A stretch of DNA of 8,847 nucleotides from Oscillospiraceae bacterium (GCA_029240015.1 JARBTU010000057.1:1-8847), one strand, 5' to 3'; shown: positions 1 through 7,252, counted from the stretch's first letter. Numbers and translations: made by a program. Notes: generated from the letters alone by a model not told the origin.

Positions 1-108
1 TTCATAAAAATAAAATAATATAATATAAAGTAATATTTTGAGAAAAGCTCAGTGTTTCCCTACTCTTTGGGCGGTTATTATATTACTTGCTGTTATTCTG
101 ATACATAA

Positions 109-137
109 TTGAATAAATTTCATATTAATGTTATAAT
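109..137 (+). promoter_or_regulatory. Sigma-A type promoter of the LRR surface protein gene
   Basis: A -35 box TTGAAT (109-114) and a perfect -10 box TATAAT (132-137) are separated by exactly 17 bp. This gives a predicted start of transcription near 143-145 and a short leader of about 25 nt before the ATG at 169. The sequence upstream (1-108) is AT-rich and shows no gene or recognisable riboswitch. The promoter is predicted from consensus only. Confidence 0.7.
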
Positions 138-157
138 TAGCAGATATTTAAATAATT

Positions 158-163
158 AGGAGG
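158..163 (+). promoter_or_regulatory. Ribosome binding site AGGAGG of the LRR protein gene
   Basis: A perfect AGGAGG lies 5 nt upstream of the ATG at 169. It fixes this ATG as the start, and a typical signal peptide follows immediately. Confidence 0.85.
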
Positions 164-168
164 ATGTA

Positions 169-2379
169 ATGAAAAATTTGTTTATTAAAAGAACAATTAG
201 CGGACTATTGTCTATAGCCATAGTTCTCACTCTTGTAATAGGTATCTTTCCTGTAACGGCTTTTGCATTAACAAGCGGCAATTTCGAATATAGTGAAAAC
301 AAGGATGGTACTATTACCATTACACACTATAACGGCGAAGATTATGTTGTAAATATTCCTTCAAAGATTAATGGGAAAACCGTTACCACAATCGGCGATA
401 AGGCATTCAACTTCTGTCGTAATGAAATGCTAAAAATTATTATTCCCAACGGGGTAACTACCATTAGCAATCATGCGTTTGAAGACAGCGATTTGGTTAG
501 TATAAGCTTACCCAATAGTCTTACAAGCATTGGAGATTATGCATTTTCAAACTGTATATTACTAGAAAGCATAGTGATTCCAAATAACCTCCTCACCATT
601 GGAGCATATGCATTTTTAGGATGCAATCAGTTACTTAGTATAACCATTCCATCCAAGGTAGCTTCAATTGGAGATTGCGCTTTGAATGGATTGTCAAGCA
701 TTTATGTGGACAATCAGAACCTACATTACACAAGTGAGAACGGCGTTCTGTTTAATAAAGATAAAACTACTCTTATTGCATACTCTTCGGGTAGAAATGA
801 TGATTATTACACCGTTCCAAACGGCGTGACCACAATAGGTAGCAACGCTTTTCAAGGAAGTCACTTTTATTACATATCATTGCCGAATAGCTTGGTCACT
901 ATCGGTAATTACGCTTTTTCTAATTGCTGGCCCTTAAAAAATATCGTTATCCCGGAGAAAGTAACTTCTATTGGAAGTTTCGCGTTTTCAGGATCCTATT
1001 ATATGCAAAGTATTGAAGTTGAACAACAGAGCTCTATCTATTCATCTCAAAACGGAATATTATTGAATAAAGACAAGACAATACTTATCGCTTATCCATG
1101 CGGAAAGACATATTCAAGCAACATGATCCCAAACAGCGTCACAAAAATTGGCTCTGGTGCATTTGCACATTTTTACGGTAATGAACAAAAGCGTATTGAT
1201 CTTCCAAGTCAAATAACTACTATCGGAAATTCTGCATTTGCTAATTGTAATAATTTATCCGCTATAACGATGTCCGATAATGTAACAACGATTGGAAAAT
1301 CCGCATTCGAAAACTGCAGGCAATTGGAAAACGTAAAACTTTCCTGCAATATAACAACGATACCCGATTTTGCTTTTTCATCCTGTGTTTGCTTGGAAAA
1401 TATATTAATCCCAAACAAAGTAGTGTCTATTGGCAACAGCACTTTTAAAGGATGCGCGGGCTTATTGAATATAATCATACCAAACAGCGTTACATCTATA
1501 GGCAACAGCGCTTTTAAAGAATGCTTAAGCTTTACTGATATTGTCATTCCAAACAGCGTAACATCCATCGGCAATAATGCTTTTGAAAGTGGATTCTTCT
1601 TATATATAACCATTCTTAGTAATGTAACATACATAGGAAAACACGCATTTGATGATTATTACTCCATCACCATCTTAGGAAATAAAGGCTCTTATACTGA
1701 AAAATATGCCAAACAAAACGAACTTTCTTTCTTGGATATCAATGAGCCAAGGTGGCAAGATATCGATGGAAAATATTATTATTTTAAAAACAACAAGAAA
1801 GTAACAAATTCCTGGGTTACCCTAAAAGGTAAAGTCTATTATGTCGATAAAAACGGCGTGAAACAGATAGATACTTGGGTTAAAGTAGATGGAAAAGAGT
1901 ACTATTTAGATTTGAATGGCGTGAAAAGAGCCAATGCATGGGTCGAAACCAACAGAAAGTGGTATTATGTAGATAACGCTGGCCTCAAAAAAAAGAATTC
2001 GTGGATAAAATCAGCAAACAAATATTACTATGTCGACGGTTCCGGTGTTATGAAGACGAACACATGGATGAAGTCGGGCGGAAAGTACTACTATATGGGT
2101 GCATCGGGTGCCATGAAAACCAATTGTTGGGTTAAATTTGACGGAAAATATTATTATGTAAACAAATCAGGAGTAATGAAAACCAGCTCTTGGATTAAAT
2201 CGGGAAGCAAGTATTACTATGTCGGCAGTTCCGGGGCAATGAGGACCAACAGTTGGATCAAATCAGGAAGCAAGTATTATTATGTGGACGGAAGCGGAAA
2301 AATGCTTGCAAACACATCCAAGAAAATTAAGAACAAGACTTATAACTTTAATAAAAACGGCATGTGCACAAACCCTTAA
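169..2379 (+). CDS. Secreted BspA-like leucine-rich-repeat protein with C-terminal cell-wall-binding repeats
   Basis: This is a 736-residue surface protein and probable adhesin or binding protein. Residues 1-33 are a signal peptide: basic MKNLFIKR, a hydrophobic core at about 11-27, and a likely cleavage after AFA at 31-33. Residues about 70-505 hold 16 BspA/TpLRR (LRR_5) units with the core IPxxVTxIGxxAF, mostly 23 residues apart. Two longer modules at about 173-217 and 274-318 carry the variant GVLFNKDKT/LIAY. The C-terminus (about 529-735) has nine cell-wall-binding repeats of type W-x(n)-GKYYYVD-x-SGxMxTN. Eight of their tryptophans (549 to 696) are exactly 21 residues apart. By family knowledge such repeats hold proteins non-covalently to wall polymers; no LPXTG motif or catalytic domain is present. 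LRR_5 proteins in gut and oral bacteria often bind host proteins, but the ligand here is unknown. The gene is monocistronic. Confidence 0.93.
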   Translation: MKNLFIKRTISGLLSIAIVLTLVIGIFPVTAFALTSGNFEYSENKDGTITITHYNGEDYVVNIPSKINGKTVTTIGDKAFNFCRNEMLKIIIPNGVTTISNHAFEDSDLVSISLPNSLTSIGDYAFSNCILLESIVIPNNLLTIGAYAFLGCNQLLSITIPSKVASIGDCALNGLSSIYVDNQNLHYTSENGVLFNKDKTTLIAYSSGRNDDYYTVPNGVTTIGSNAFQGSHFYYISLPNSLVTIGNYAFSNCWPLKNIVIPEKVTSIGSFAFSGSYYMQSIEVEQQSSIYSSQNGILLNKDKTILIAYPCGKTYSSNMIPNSVTKIGSGAFAHFYGNEQKRIDLPSQITTIGNSAFANCNNLSAITMSDNVTTIGKSAFENCRQLENVKLSCNITTIPDFAFSSCVCLENILIPNKVVSIGNSTFKGCAGLLNIIIPNSVTSIGNSAFKECLSFTDIVIPNSVTSIGNNAFESGFFLYITILSNVTYIGKHAFDDYYSITILGNKGSYTEKYAKQNELSFLDINEPRWQDIDGKYYYFKNNKKVTNSWVTLKGKVYYVDKNGVKQIDTWVKVDGKEYYLDLNGVKRANAWVETNRKWYYVDNAGLKKKNSWIKSANKYYYVDGSGVMKTNTWMKSGGKYYYMGASGAMKTNCWVKFDGKYYYVNKSGVMKTSSWIKSGSKYYYVGSSGAMRTNSWIKSGSKYYYVDGSGKMLANTSKKIKNKTYNFNKNGMCTNP
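376..1683 (+). repeat. Tandem LRR_5 (BspA/TpLRR) coding repeats, about 16 units
   Basis: The repeats can be tracked by the hexamer IG(x)(x)AF and its variants at residues 75, 99, 121, 144, 167, 223, 245, 268, 327, 352, 375, 398, 421, 444, 467 and 489. Spacing is mostly 22-25 residues, with two jumps caused by the longer modules. Units 13-15 (about 1430-1590) are also close at nucleotide level, sharing CCAAACAGCGT and GGCAACAGC, which suggests fairly recent duplication. Confidence 0.85.
1750..2322 (+). repeat. Tandem cell-wall-binding (choline-binding type) coding repeats, nine units
   Basis: Tryptophans at residues 529, 549, 570, 591, 612, 633, 654, 675 and 696 mark nine units. From 549 on the period is exactly 21 residues (63 bp). 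The last units (about 2130-2310) are most alike in DNA, for example AAATCGGGAAGCAAGTATTA against AAATCAGGAAGCAAGTATTA. This suggests expansion at the 3' end and possible repeat-number variation between strains. Confidence 0.85.
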
Positions 2380-2404
2380 TTCTACACTTTGATCATCTAT
2401 AAAT

Positions 2405-2440
2405 AGAGCACGAAACCCTATACAGGGTTTCGTGCTCTTT
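2405..2440. terminator. Bidirectional intrinsic terminator between convergent genes
   Basis: A perfect 15-bp stem pairs 2405-2419 with 2424-2438 around a 4-nt loop. It sits 25 bp after the LRR stop codon and 9 bp before the stop of the convergent TetR gene. The T-tract is short in both directions (TTTAT on the plus strand, ATTTAT on the minus strand). It probably terminates both transcripts, relying mainly on the strong stem. Confidence 0.8.
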
Positions 2441-2447
2441 ATGCTAT

Positions 2448-3017
2448 CTATTTTAAACCGCTAATACAACTCAGCATTAATTTTTCTATTAATTCAGCCA
2501 TCTGTTCACAGGATTCGGGCATACCTTTCATAAACCAAGACCGTACAAGCGCGATGCATCCAAAAGTAAAAAAGTCATAATAGTATTCATAATACTCCTC
2601 TTTACCCGTTGAAAACAACTTATGCCATTCCTGTTTGGTTTTAGGCCGACTTATTTCAATAACATCTGTCAAAAAATTAGATTCTTTTGTGTTTAAAACT
2701 GCAATAAAAATATCTGCATTTGCCGAGATATACTTAAACAAATCCAGCATGACCGCAGTCCAGACGGGAGAATCCAGCTGTTTATATCTTACAATAATGT
2801 TCAGAAAATCCTCCAGCGTTTCTTGCTCAATCTGTTCAAACAGGTCATAAATGTCTTTGTAATGGAGATAAAAGGTGCCTCTGTTAATATCAGCCGCATC
2901 CGTCAATTCAAGTACGGAGATATCTTTTAAGTCTTTCTCCATCAAAAGCTTTGTAAGCGTTTTTCTCAAGATGGCTTTCGTCTTTCTGACGCGACGGTCC
3001 GGTTTATTATTATCCAT
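2448..3017 (-). CDS. TetR/AcrR-family transcriptional regulator, divergent from the ABC transporter
   Basis: This is a 189-residue one-component repressor. The N-terminal TetR DNA-binding domain covers about residues 10-60, with the helix-turn-helix core at 33-55 (ISVLELTDAADINRGTFYLH), a very typical TetR recognition-helix sequence. The C-terminal part (about 75-185) resembles the TetR_C_8-type ligand/dimer domain of Firmicutes regulators, with an aromatic EYYEYYYDFF patch and a GxxxxVRSWxxxGMPES segment. The frame can be extended upstream to a TTG at 3041. The ATG at 3017 is preferred because GGAGG (3026-3030 on the minus strand) lies 8 nt before it. Divergence from the ATPase/permease operon suggests it represses that operon, and perhaps itself, and is released by a ligand that may be a transport substrate. 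Ligand and target are inferred. Confidence 0.9.
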   Translation of the reverse strand: MDNNKPDRRVRKTKAILRKTLTKLLMEKDLKDISVLELTDAADINRGTFYLHYKDIYDLFEQIEQETLEDFLNIIVRYKQLDSPVWTAVMLDLFKYISANADIFIAVLNTKESNFLTDVIEISRPKTKQEWHKLFSTGKEEYYEYYYDFFTFGCIALVRSWFMKGMPESCEQMAELIEKLMLSCISGLK

Positions 3018-3025
3018 TTCCTTTT

Positions 3026-3030
3026 CCTCC
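3026..3030 (-). promoter_or_regulatory. Ribosome binding site GGAGG that decides the TetR start
   Basis: GGAGG reads on the minus strand at 3030-3026, with 8 nt to the ATG at 3017-3015. It lies inside the longer reading frame that begins at TTG 3041, so the ATG at 3017 is the better start and the eight extra residues are probably not translated. Confidence 0.75.
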
Positions 3031-3068
3031 GATTTACTCAACAGTTTTATCTGTAGTGTATATTATTC

Positions 3069-3100
3069 AACATATGTAAAACAGCTGTACATTGCATGTT
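3069..3100. promoter_or_regulatory. Candidate TetR operator (32-bp dyad)
   Basis: The segment reads AACAT-N7-ACAGCTGT-N7-ATGTT. Outer arms and inner palindrome share one centre between 3084 and 3085, so 18 of 32 positions obey dyad symmetry. A second 8-bp palindrome, ACATATGT (3070-3077), lies 11 bp (about one helical turn) from ACAGCTGT. The dyad overlaps the -35 box of the transporter promoter (3092-3097) and lies 52-83 bp upstream of the TetR start. This fits repression of the transporter and possibly autorepression. Binding is inferred from position and symmetry only. Confidence 0.5.
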
Positions 3101-3120
3101 TGGCTATTTTCTATTATAAT
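3092..3120 (+). promoter_or_regulatory. Sigma-A type promoter of the ABC transporter operon
   Basis: TTGCAT (3092-3097) and TATAAT (3115-3120) are spaced by 17 bp, with transcription expected near 3127. The -35 box lies inside the candidate operator dyad. The leader is about 55 nt. The SD of the first gene, AAAGGA (3164-3169), is 13 nt from the ATG, a rather long spacing. Confidence 0.7.
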
Positions 3121-3182
3121 GTGCATAAGACCAGAAATCAACTGCATGTCTATTATCTGAGTGAAAGGAACAAGATTATTTT

Positions 3183-3884
3183 ATGAGTTTTATTACTTTT
3201 GAAAATGTAACAAAGATCTATCGAACAGGAGAAGTCACCGTTAGCGCTGTGGACCAAGTCAACTTTGAAATAGAAAAAGGAGAACTGACCGTTGTAGTGG
3301 GTGCCAGCGGAGCAGGAAAAACAACGGTTTTAAATATACTTGGAGGTATGGATACCTCCACCAGTGGCCGCATTTTAGTGGATGCATCCGAAATCAGCTC
3401 CTATACACCAAAACAATTAACCGCATACCGACGCTCAGATATTGGTTTTGTTTTTCAATTCTATAACTTGATTCCAAATCTCACCGCACTGGAAAACGTA
3501 GAACTTGCATCTCAAATTTGCAAAAACCCATTGGATGCCGCTCAGACACTTTCAGAAGTAGGACTAAGCGACAGAATGGGAAATTTTCCTTCTCAGCTTT
3601 CAGGCGGGGAACAACAGCGGGTTGCAATCGCTCGCGCACTTGCGAAAAATCCGAAACTGCTGCTCTGTGATGAACCGACCGGTGCACTGGATTACACCAC
3701 AGGCAAGCTGATTTTGTCATTGCTTCAAAAAACCTGCCGTGAAAAAGGGATGACCGTTATCATCATTACTCATAACCAAGCCATCGTTCCAATGGCAGAC
3801 CGAGTAATACACATCAAAAACGGCAAGGCACAGGATATTACCGTAAACAAGCAGCCTACTCCTGTCGAAAGGATCGAATGGTAA
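3183..3884 (+). CDS. ABC transporter ATP-binding protein, LolD/MacB-like (MacB/FtsX-permease partner)
   Basis: This 233-residue cytoplasmic ATPase energises the FtsX-type permease encoded immediately downstream. All nucleotide-binding motifs are intact: Walker A GASGAGKTT (40-48), Q-loop Gln92 in FVFQFYNLIPNLTALEN (a context typical of the LolD/MacB/FtsE group), signature LSGGEQQRV (139-147), Walker B LLLCDEP (159-165) with catalytic Glu164, D-loop GALD (167-170) and H-loop His197. Length is normal for a single-domain ATPase of this group. Its TAA (3882-3884) directly abuts the permease ATG at 3885, so the two are probably translationally coupled. MacB/LolD-type systems usually drive mechanotransmission or extrusion of lipids, peptides or toxins rather than classical uptake. 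The substrate here cannot be read from the sequence. Confidence 0.95.
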   Translation: MSFITFENVTKIYRTGEVTVSAVDQVNFEIEKGELTVVVGASGAGKTTVLNILGGMDTSTSGRILVDASEISSYTPKQLTAYRRSDIGFVFQFYNLIPNLTALENVELASQICKNPLDAAQTLSEVGLSDRMGNFPSQLSGGEQQRVAIARALAKNPKLLLCDEPTGALDYTTGKLILSLLQKTCREKGMTVIIITHNQAIVPMADRVIHIKNGKAQDITVNKQPTPVERIEW

Positions 3885-4541
3885 ATGAAAAATGCATTTG
3901 TAAAAGACAGTTTGCGGCATGTTCGGGGGACGCTACACCGTTTCTTGTCGATTCTTATCATTACTGCACTGGGAGTTGCCTTCTTTGCGGGACTTCGGGC
4001 TTCCGGTCCCGACATGCGTTCTACGGCCTCATCCTATTATGATACTCTTAACTTCATGGATGTCCGAATGCTGTCAAATATGGGATTCAATCAAGATGAT
4101 ATAAAGGCTGTTGAAAGCGTTGACGGCATTTCAGGCGTTATGCCTGCGTATTCCTATGATGCTTTGGCACAACTTACAGACCAAAATATGACCATACGGC
4201 TGCAATCACTGAGCGAAAAGCCAAACGGCCAAAATGACATTAATCGTCCGAAACTAATTGAAGGACGATTGCCTAATCGCAGAGGAGAATGCCTTGCTGA
4301 CTCTCAATTTCTGTTGTATTCGGGATACAAGGTCGGCGACACTGTGCAAATTATATCGGGAACCAACTCCCCTGTTTCGGACTCATTAAAAATTGACCGT
4401 TTTAAAATTGTGGGTACTTCAGAAAACCCTCTGTACATTTCTTACGAACGTGGTTCCAGCAGTGTCGGAAGCGGGAAAACTGAAGCTTACCTACTAATTC
4501 AACCGGATGATTTTAATATTTCAGTATATACGGAAATATAA
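3885..4541 (+). CDS. FtsX-type ABC permease, N-terminal part, ended by a premature in-frame TAA
   Basis: These are the first 218 codons of a permease that continues in the same frame to 7031. A basic N-terminus (MKNAFVKDSLRHVRG) is followed by transmembrane helix 1 at about residues 18-37 and an extracytoplasmic domain (about 40-218) of the MacB periplasmic-core kind, including GRLPNRRGECLAD and YKVGDTVQI. The start is supported by AAAGGA (3868-3873), 11 nt upstream, and by coupling to the ATPase stop. The frame ends with YTEI-TAA. From memory, related clostridial permeases read on as YTE-aromatic/aliphatic-LTVKG, and LTV follows directly after this stop, so the TAA seems to replace a sense codon (probably Tyr). 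Alone this product has one membrane helix and could not form a channel. It may be a broken gene, a recent nonsense mutation or a sequencing error. Confidence 0.8.
   Translation: MKNAFVKDSLRHVRGTLHRFLSILIITALGVAFFAGLRASGPDMRSTASSYYDTLNFMDVRMLSNMGFNQDDIKAVESVDGISGVMPAYSYDALAQLTDQNMTIRLQSLSEKPNGQNDINRPKLIEGRLPNRRGECLADSQFLLYSGYKVGDTVQIISGTNSPVSDSLKIDRFKIVGTSENPLYISYERGSSSVGSGKTEAYLLIQPDDFNISVYTEI
4539..4541 (+). other. In-frame ochre stop interrupting the FtsX permease
   Basis: The codons read GAA ATA TAA CTG ACC GTG. The interval from 3885 to 4542 is 657 nt (219 codons), so there is no frameshift: one codon separates two parts of a single protein. One base change (TAT or TAC to TAA) would explain it. 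The 827 codons downstream contain no further stop and keep good domain conservation, so the lesion is very recent, is suppressed, or is an error in the sequence. Confidence 0.85.
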
Positions 4542-4547
4542 CTGACC

Positions 4548-7031
4548 GTGAAAAACCCGACCTACATTTCCCGCTTTGACGACTCTTTTGAAGATTTGCT
4601 GGAGCCGGTAAAAAACGCTCTGGAGAATGCGGGTAAAACACGATCAACACTTCGTTACGAAGAGATAAAAAGTGAATCACAAAAAAAATTGGATGATGCC
4701 AAAGAAAAGATAAAAAAAGGAAAGCAACAACTGTCTGATGGACGAAAGGAACTGGATGACGCCAAAACAAAGCTTAAAAAGGGGCAGGCTGAATACAATC
4801 GAAGCAAGACAGAATATGAAAAAAAGATTGCTGACGGAAAAAAACAGCTTGAGGAAGGATATACTCAATATAATCAGGGTCTAAAAAGTTATAATGAAGG
4901 AAAGGCTTTTTATGATGCTCTTGTTGCAGCACTAAATGCGGGCAACACTCCTCAGTCTATCCAAACGATTCAGACACTGGCTAAATCGCTGGACAAATCC
5001 AACCAAGAACTTGCGGCAGTTCTTTCCGCTTATGCGGCGAATCCTACTGATCCTGTAAGCGCTGCAACAGCACAAGGTGCCGCAGCACAGTTTGGCAAAA
5101 CGCTTGACCAAAGCAATCAAAAGCTTAAAGAAGCGAAAGAAATTCTTGATGCAAAATCCGCTGAGCAAAACCAAGCGACTCTGAAAGGAAAAACTGCATT
5201 GGAAGATGCAAAAAAAACCCTTACAGAGTCACAGGCTAAACTTTTGGACGGCGAAAAAGAGTATGCAACTAAAAAAGCAGATGCGGATAAAGAACTTGCA
5301 GACGCACAGATGAAGATTACCGATGGCGAGAAGAAGCTGGCCGAACTAAAAACACCAAAATGGTACTTGTTAGACCATAATACCAACATTGGATTTGCCA
5401 GTTACAAACAAGATGCAAGGCGAATCGAAGCACTCAGCCTAGTGATTCCACTATTATTCTTCTTAGTAGCAGTGCTTGTTACAATGACTTCCATGACGCG
5501 TCTTGTGGACAGTGACCGCTCCTATATCGGAACAATGAAAGCTATGGGATACACAAATGCAAAAATAGCCCTGCGATATCTGTTGTATGCTATATCAGCA
5601 TCGGTTATTGGCAGTATCATCGGGATTGTCTCAGGATTCAATATTTTCCCGCGCATCATTTTTAACGCTTATAAGATTTTATATACGCTTCCTCCAATCC
5701 AAATAGGATCCCACCCGTTTTATACGTTTATCTCGATGACAGCGGCAGTTGCATGTGCCGCACTGCCTGCGTGGTTCGCCTGTTTGCAGTCACTCAAAGA
5801 AGTTCCGGCCCAGCTGATGCGTCCGGAAGCTCCCCGCGTTGGAAAGCGTACCGTATTGGAAAGAATTACTCCTCTGTGGAAGCGGCTGAATTTTACACAG
5901 AAAATCGGAGTACGCAATCTTTTCCGCTATAAAAAGCGAATGTTTATGACCATTATCGGTGTAGCCGGATGTACAGCGCTGATGTTTACCGGGTTCGGAA
6001 TTCGTGATTCCATTACAACCATTGTTGGAAAACAATACGATGAGCTTCGAAAATATGATTTGCAGATTGATTATACACAGGATCCCCAGCCGAAAGATAT
6101 CAAGTCACTTCAAAACTTGCTGAATAAAAATACCGATATTGTATCGTCAACAGGGCTCCATCAAGCAACTGTAGATGCAATGAGCGGAAAAGAATCTGTT
6201 TCCGCCTTTTTAGTAGTGCCTAATGAGCCGTCTTCCCTTCCCGATTATGTTAATTTACGCAATCGCCAAACACAGCAGCCACTTACTCTTTCGGATAACA
6301 ACGTTGTGATTACCGAAAAAATGGCTGATTTAATCGGCGTAAAACAGGGTGACAAAATCACCATTCGAGATAGTGATGTAAAAGAAGTTGTCGTTACCGT
6401 AGGCAGTATCTCAGAAAACTATCTGTACCATTATATTTATATGACGCCATCGCTCTATCACTCTGTATTCGGAACCGAACCGTCTGTCAACCAAACGCTC
6501 TGTCACTTAAAAAATCCTGGAAACGATGCTAACTCCTATCTGTCAGAAGACTTATTGGAACAATCAGCGGTAAGCGCTGTAAACTTTACCACCGACAGCA
6601 TCTCTATTTTCGAGAAAATGGTGGAAGCATTGCGTTATGTAATTCTCGTTCTGATTGGATCCGCCGCCGCATTGGTGTTTGTGGTTCTGTTCAGCCTGAC
6701 CACCATCAACTTGGAAGAGCGCGGACGGGAGCTGGCTACCATTAAGGTGCTTGGCTTTTTTAACCGAGAACTTGCGGTATACATTTACCGTGAGATTGCC
6801 GTATTAACTGTTTTTGGTACTGCGATTGGATTGCTTCTTGGCGTGGTTTTACAGCGATACATTATCACGACTGTAGAAGTGGACGCAGTTATGTTCAGCC
6901 GTGACCTTCTGTGGCAAAGTTTTGCATACTCCGCGGCACTGACTTTCTTATTTGCATTGTTGGTCGACCTCATCATGCTGCGTCATATTGCGAAGATTGA
7001 TATGGTCTCTTCTTTAAAAAGTATTGAATAA
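4548..7031 (+). CDS. FtsX-type ABC permease, C-terminal part with coiled-coil insert and both FtsX domains
   Basis: These 827 codons follow the premature TAA in the same frame. Residues about 40-125 and 185-270 are highly charged coiled coil with repeated D-G-x-K/E-x-L and A-K motifs, joined by an Ala/Gln/Ser-rich linker (126-184). A first FtsX domain has helices at about 297-317, 345-368 and 391-412. A helix at about 466-485 starts the second half, followed by a second extracytoplasmic domain (486-690) and a second FtsX domain with helices at about 695-718, 750-768 and 790-812. GTG 4548 is the first possible start after the stop, but its only SD-like sequence is GGAA (4532-4535), 12 nt away, and the next methionine is at residue 255. 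A polypeptide starting here lacks helix 1 and would begin in what should be an extracytoplasmic segment, so independent function is doubtful. With the upstream part the full protein would be about 1048 codons, normal for such permeases. Confidence 0.8.
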   Translation: MKNPTYISRFDDSFEDLLEPVKNALENAGKTRSTLRYEEIKSESQKKLDDAKEKIKKGKQQLSDGRKELDDAKTKLKKGQAEYNRSKTEYEKKIADGKKQLEEGYTQYNQGLKSYNEGKAFYDALVAALNAGNTPQSIQTIQTLAKSLDKSNQELAAVLSAYAANPTDPVSAATAQGAAAQFGKTLDQSNQKLKEAKEILDAKSAEQNQATLKGKTALEDAKKTLTESQAKLLDGEKEYATKKADADKELADAQMKITDGEKKLAELKTPKWYLLDHNTNIGFASYKQDARRIEALSLVIPLLFFLVAVLVTMTSMTRLVDSDRSYIGTMKAMGYTNAKIALRYLLYAISASVIGSIIGIVSGFNIFPRIIFNAYKILYTLPPIQIGSHPFYTFISMTAAVACAALPAWFACLQSLKEVPAQLMRPEAPRVGKRTVLERITPLWKRLNFTQKIGVRNLFRYKKRMFMTIIGVAGCTALMFTGFGIRDSITTIVGKQYDELRKYDLQIDYTQDPQPKDIKSLQNLLNKNTDIVSSTGLHQATVDAMSGKESVSAFLVVPNEPSSLPDYVNLRNRQTQQPLTLSDNNVVITEKMADLIGVKQGDKITIRDSDVKEVVVTVGSISENYLYHYIYMTPSLYHSVFGTEPSVNQTLCHLKNPGNDANSYLSEDLLEQSAVSAVNFTTDSISIFEKMVEALRYVILVLIGSAAALVFVVLFSLTTINLEERGRELATIKVLGFFNRELAVYIYREIAVLTVFGTAIGLLLGVVLQRYIITTVEVDAVMFSRDLLWQSFAYSAALTFLFALLVDLIMLRHIAKIDMVSSLKSIE

Positions 7032-7090
7032 TTTATTTAATATCAATATCTCGAAATATTCAGAACAATAAACTATGATCAGACTATATT

Positions 7091-7135
7091 AAAAAGGCTC
7101 AAATCGGCACTTAGTTGCTGATTTGAGCCTTTTTT
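7091..7135 (+). terminator. Intrinsic terminator of the ABC transporter operon
   Basis: AAAAAGGCTCAAATC (7091-7105) pairs perfectly with GATTTGAGCCTTTTT (7120-7134). The stem extends inward through a G-T wobble and three Watson-Crick pairs to a 6-nt loop at 7110-7115. A run of six T (7130-7135) completes a canonical rho-independent terminator 60 bp after the permease stop. The A-run on the left side means it could also act on minus-strand transcripts. Confidence 0.9.
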
Positions 7136-7151
7136 GAAAGAACTTCAAATA

Positions 7152-7180
7152 TTGAACTGTCACATATAGTTCCTTATAAA
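7152..7180 (+). promoter_or_regulatory. Sigma-A type promoter of the glycosyltransferase gene
   Basis: TTGAAC (7152-7157) and TATAAA (7175-7180) are separated by 17 bp, just after the operon terminator. The predicted leader is about 65 nt. A TATAAT at 7204-7209 is a second possible -10 but has no good -35 at the proper distance. Confidence 0.6.
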
Positions 7181-7252
7181 ATATCACTATTTTTTTAACC
7201 GCATATAATAAAGAAACATTGTTATGAAAATATGATTTTAGGGGCGTAAAAT

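Noticed and set aside
30..108. Possible riboswitch or partial RNA upstream of the LRR gene (short GAG-aaaa-gCTC and CCC/GGG pairings near 40-70)
   Set aside because: The pairings are very short, match no riboswitch consensus that I know, and lie upstream of the predicted transcription start.
1209..1634. 141-codon open frame on the minus strand
   Set aside because: It lies wholly inside the LRR coding repeats; its own repetitive sequence (PIDVTLFG-like) is the antisense image of the LRR units, and it has no SD or separate promoter.
3018..3041. Longer TetR start at TTG 3041
   Set aside because: The SD GGAGG (3026-3030) lies inside this extension and is well placed for ATG 3017; the eight extra residues add no domain content.
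2875..3186. 103-codon open frame on the plus strand across the TetR start and the intergenic region
   Set aside because: It is antisense to the TetR DNA-binding domain and runs through the operator and promoter region; the TetR frame has clear family motifs.
4539..4548. Frameshift as the cause of the split permease
   Set aside because: Both pieces are in the same frame (distance divisible by three), so the break is a nonsense codon, not an insertion or deletion.
4677..5389. Three Phe/Ser/Leu-rich open frames on the minus strand
   Set aside because: They are antisense products of the Lys/Glu/Ala-rich coiled-coil region, which naturally reads as hydrophobic on the other strand; they are not membrane proteins.
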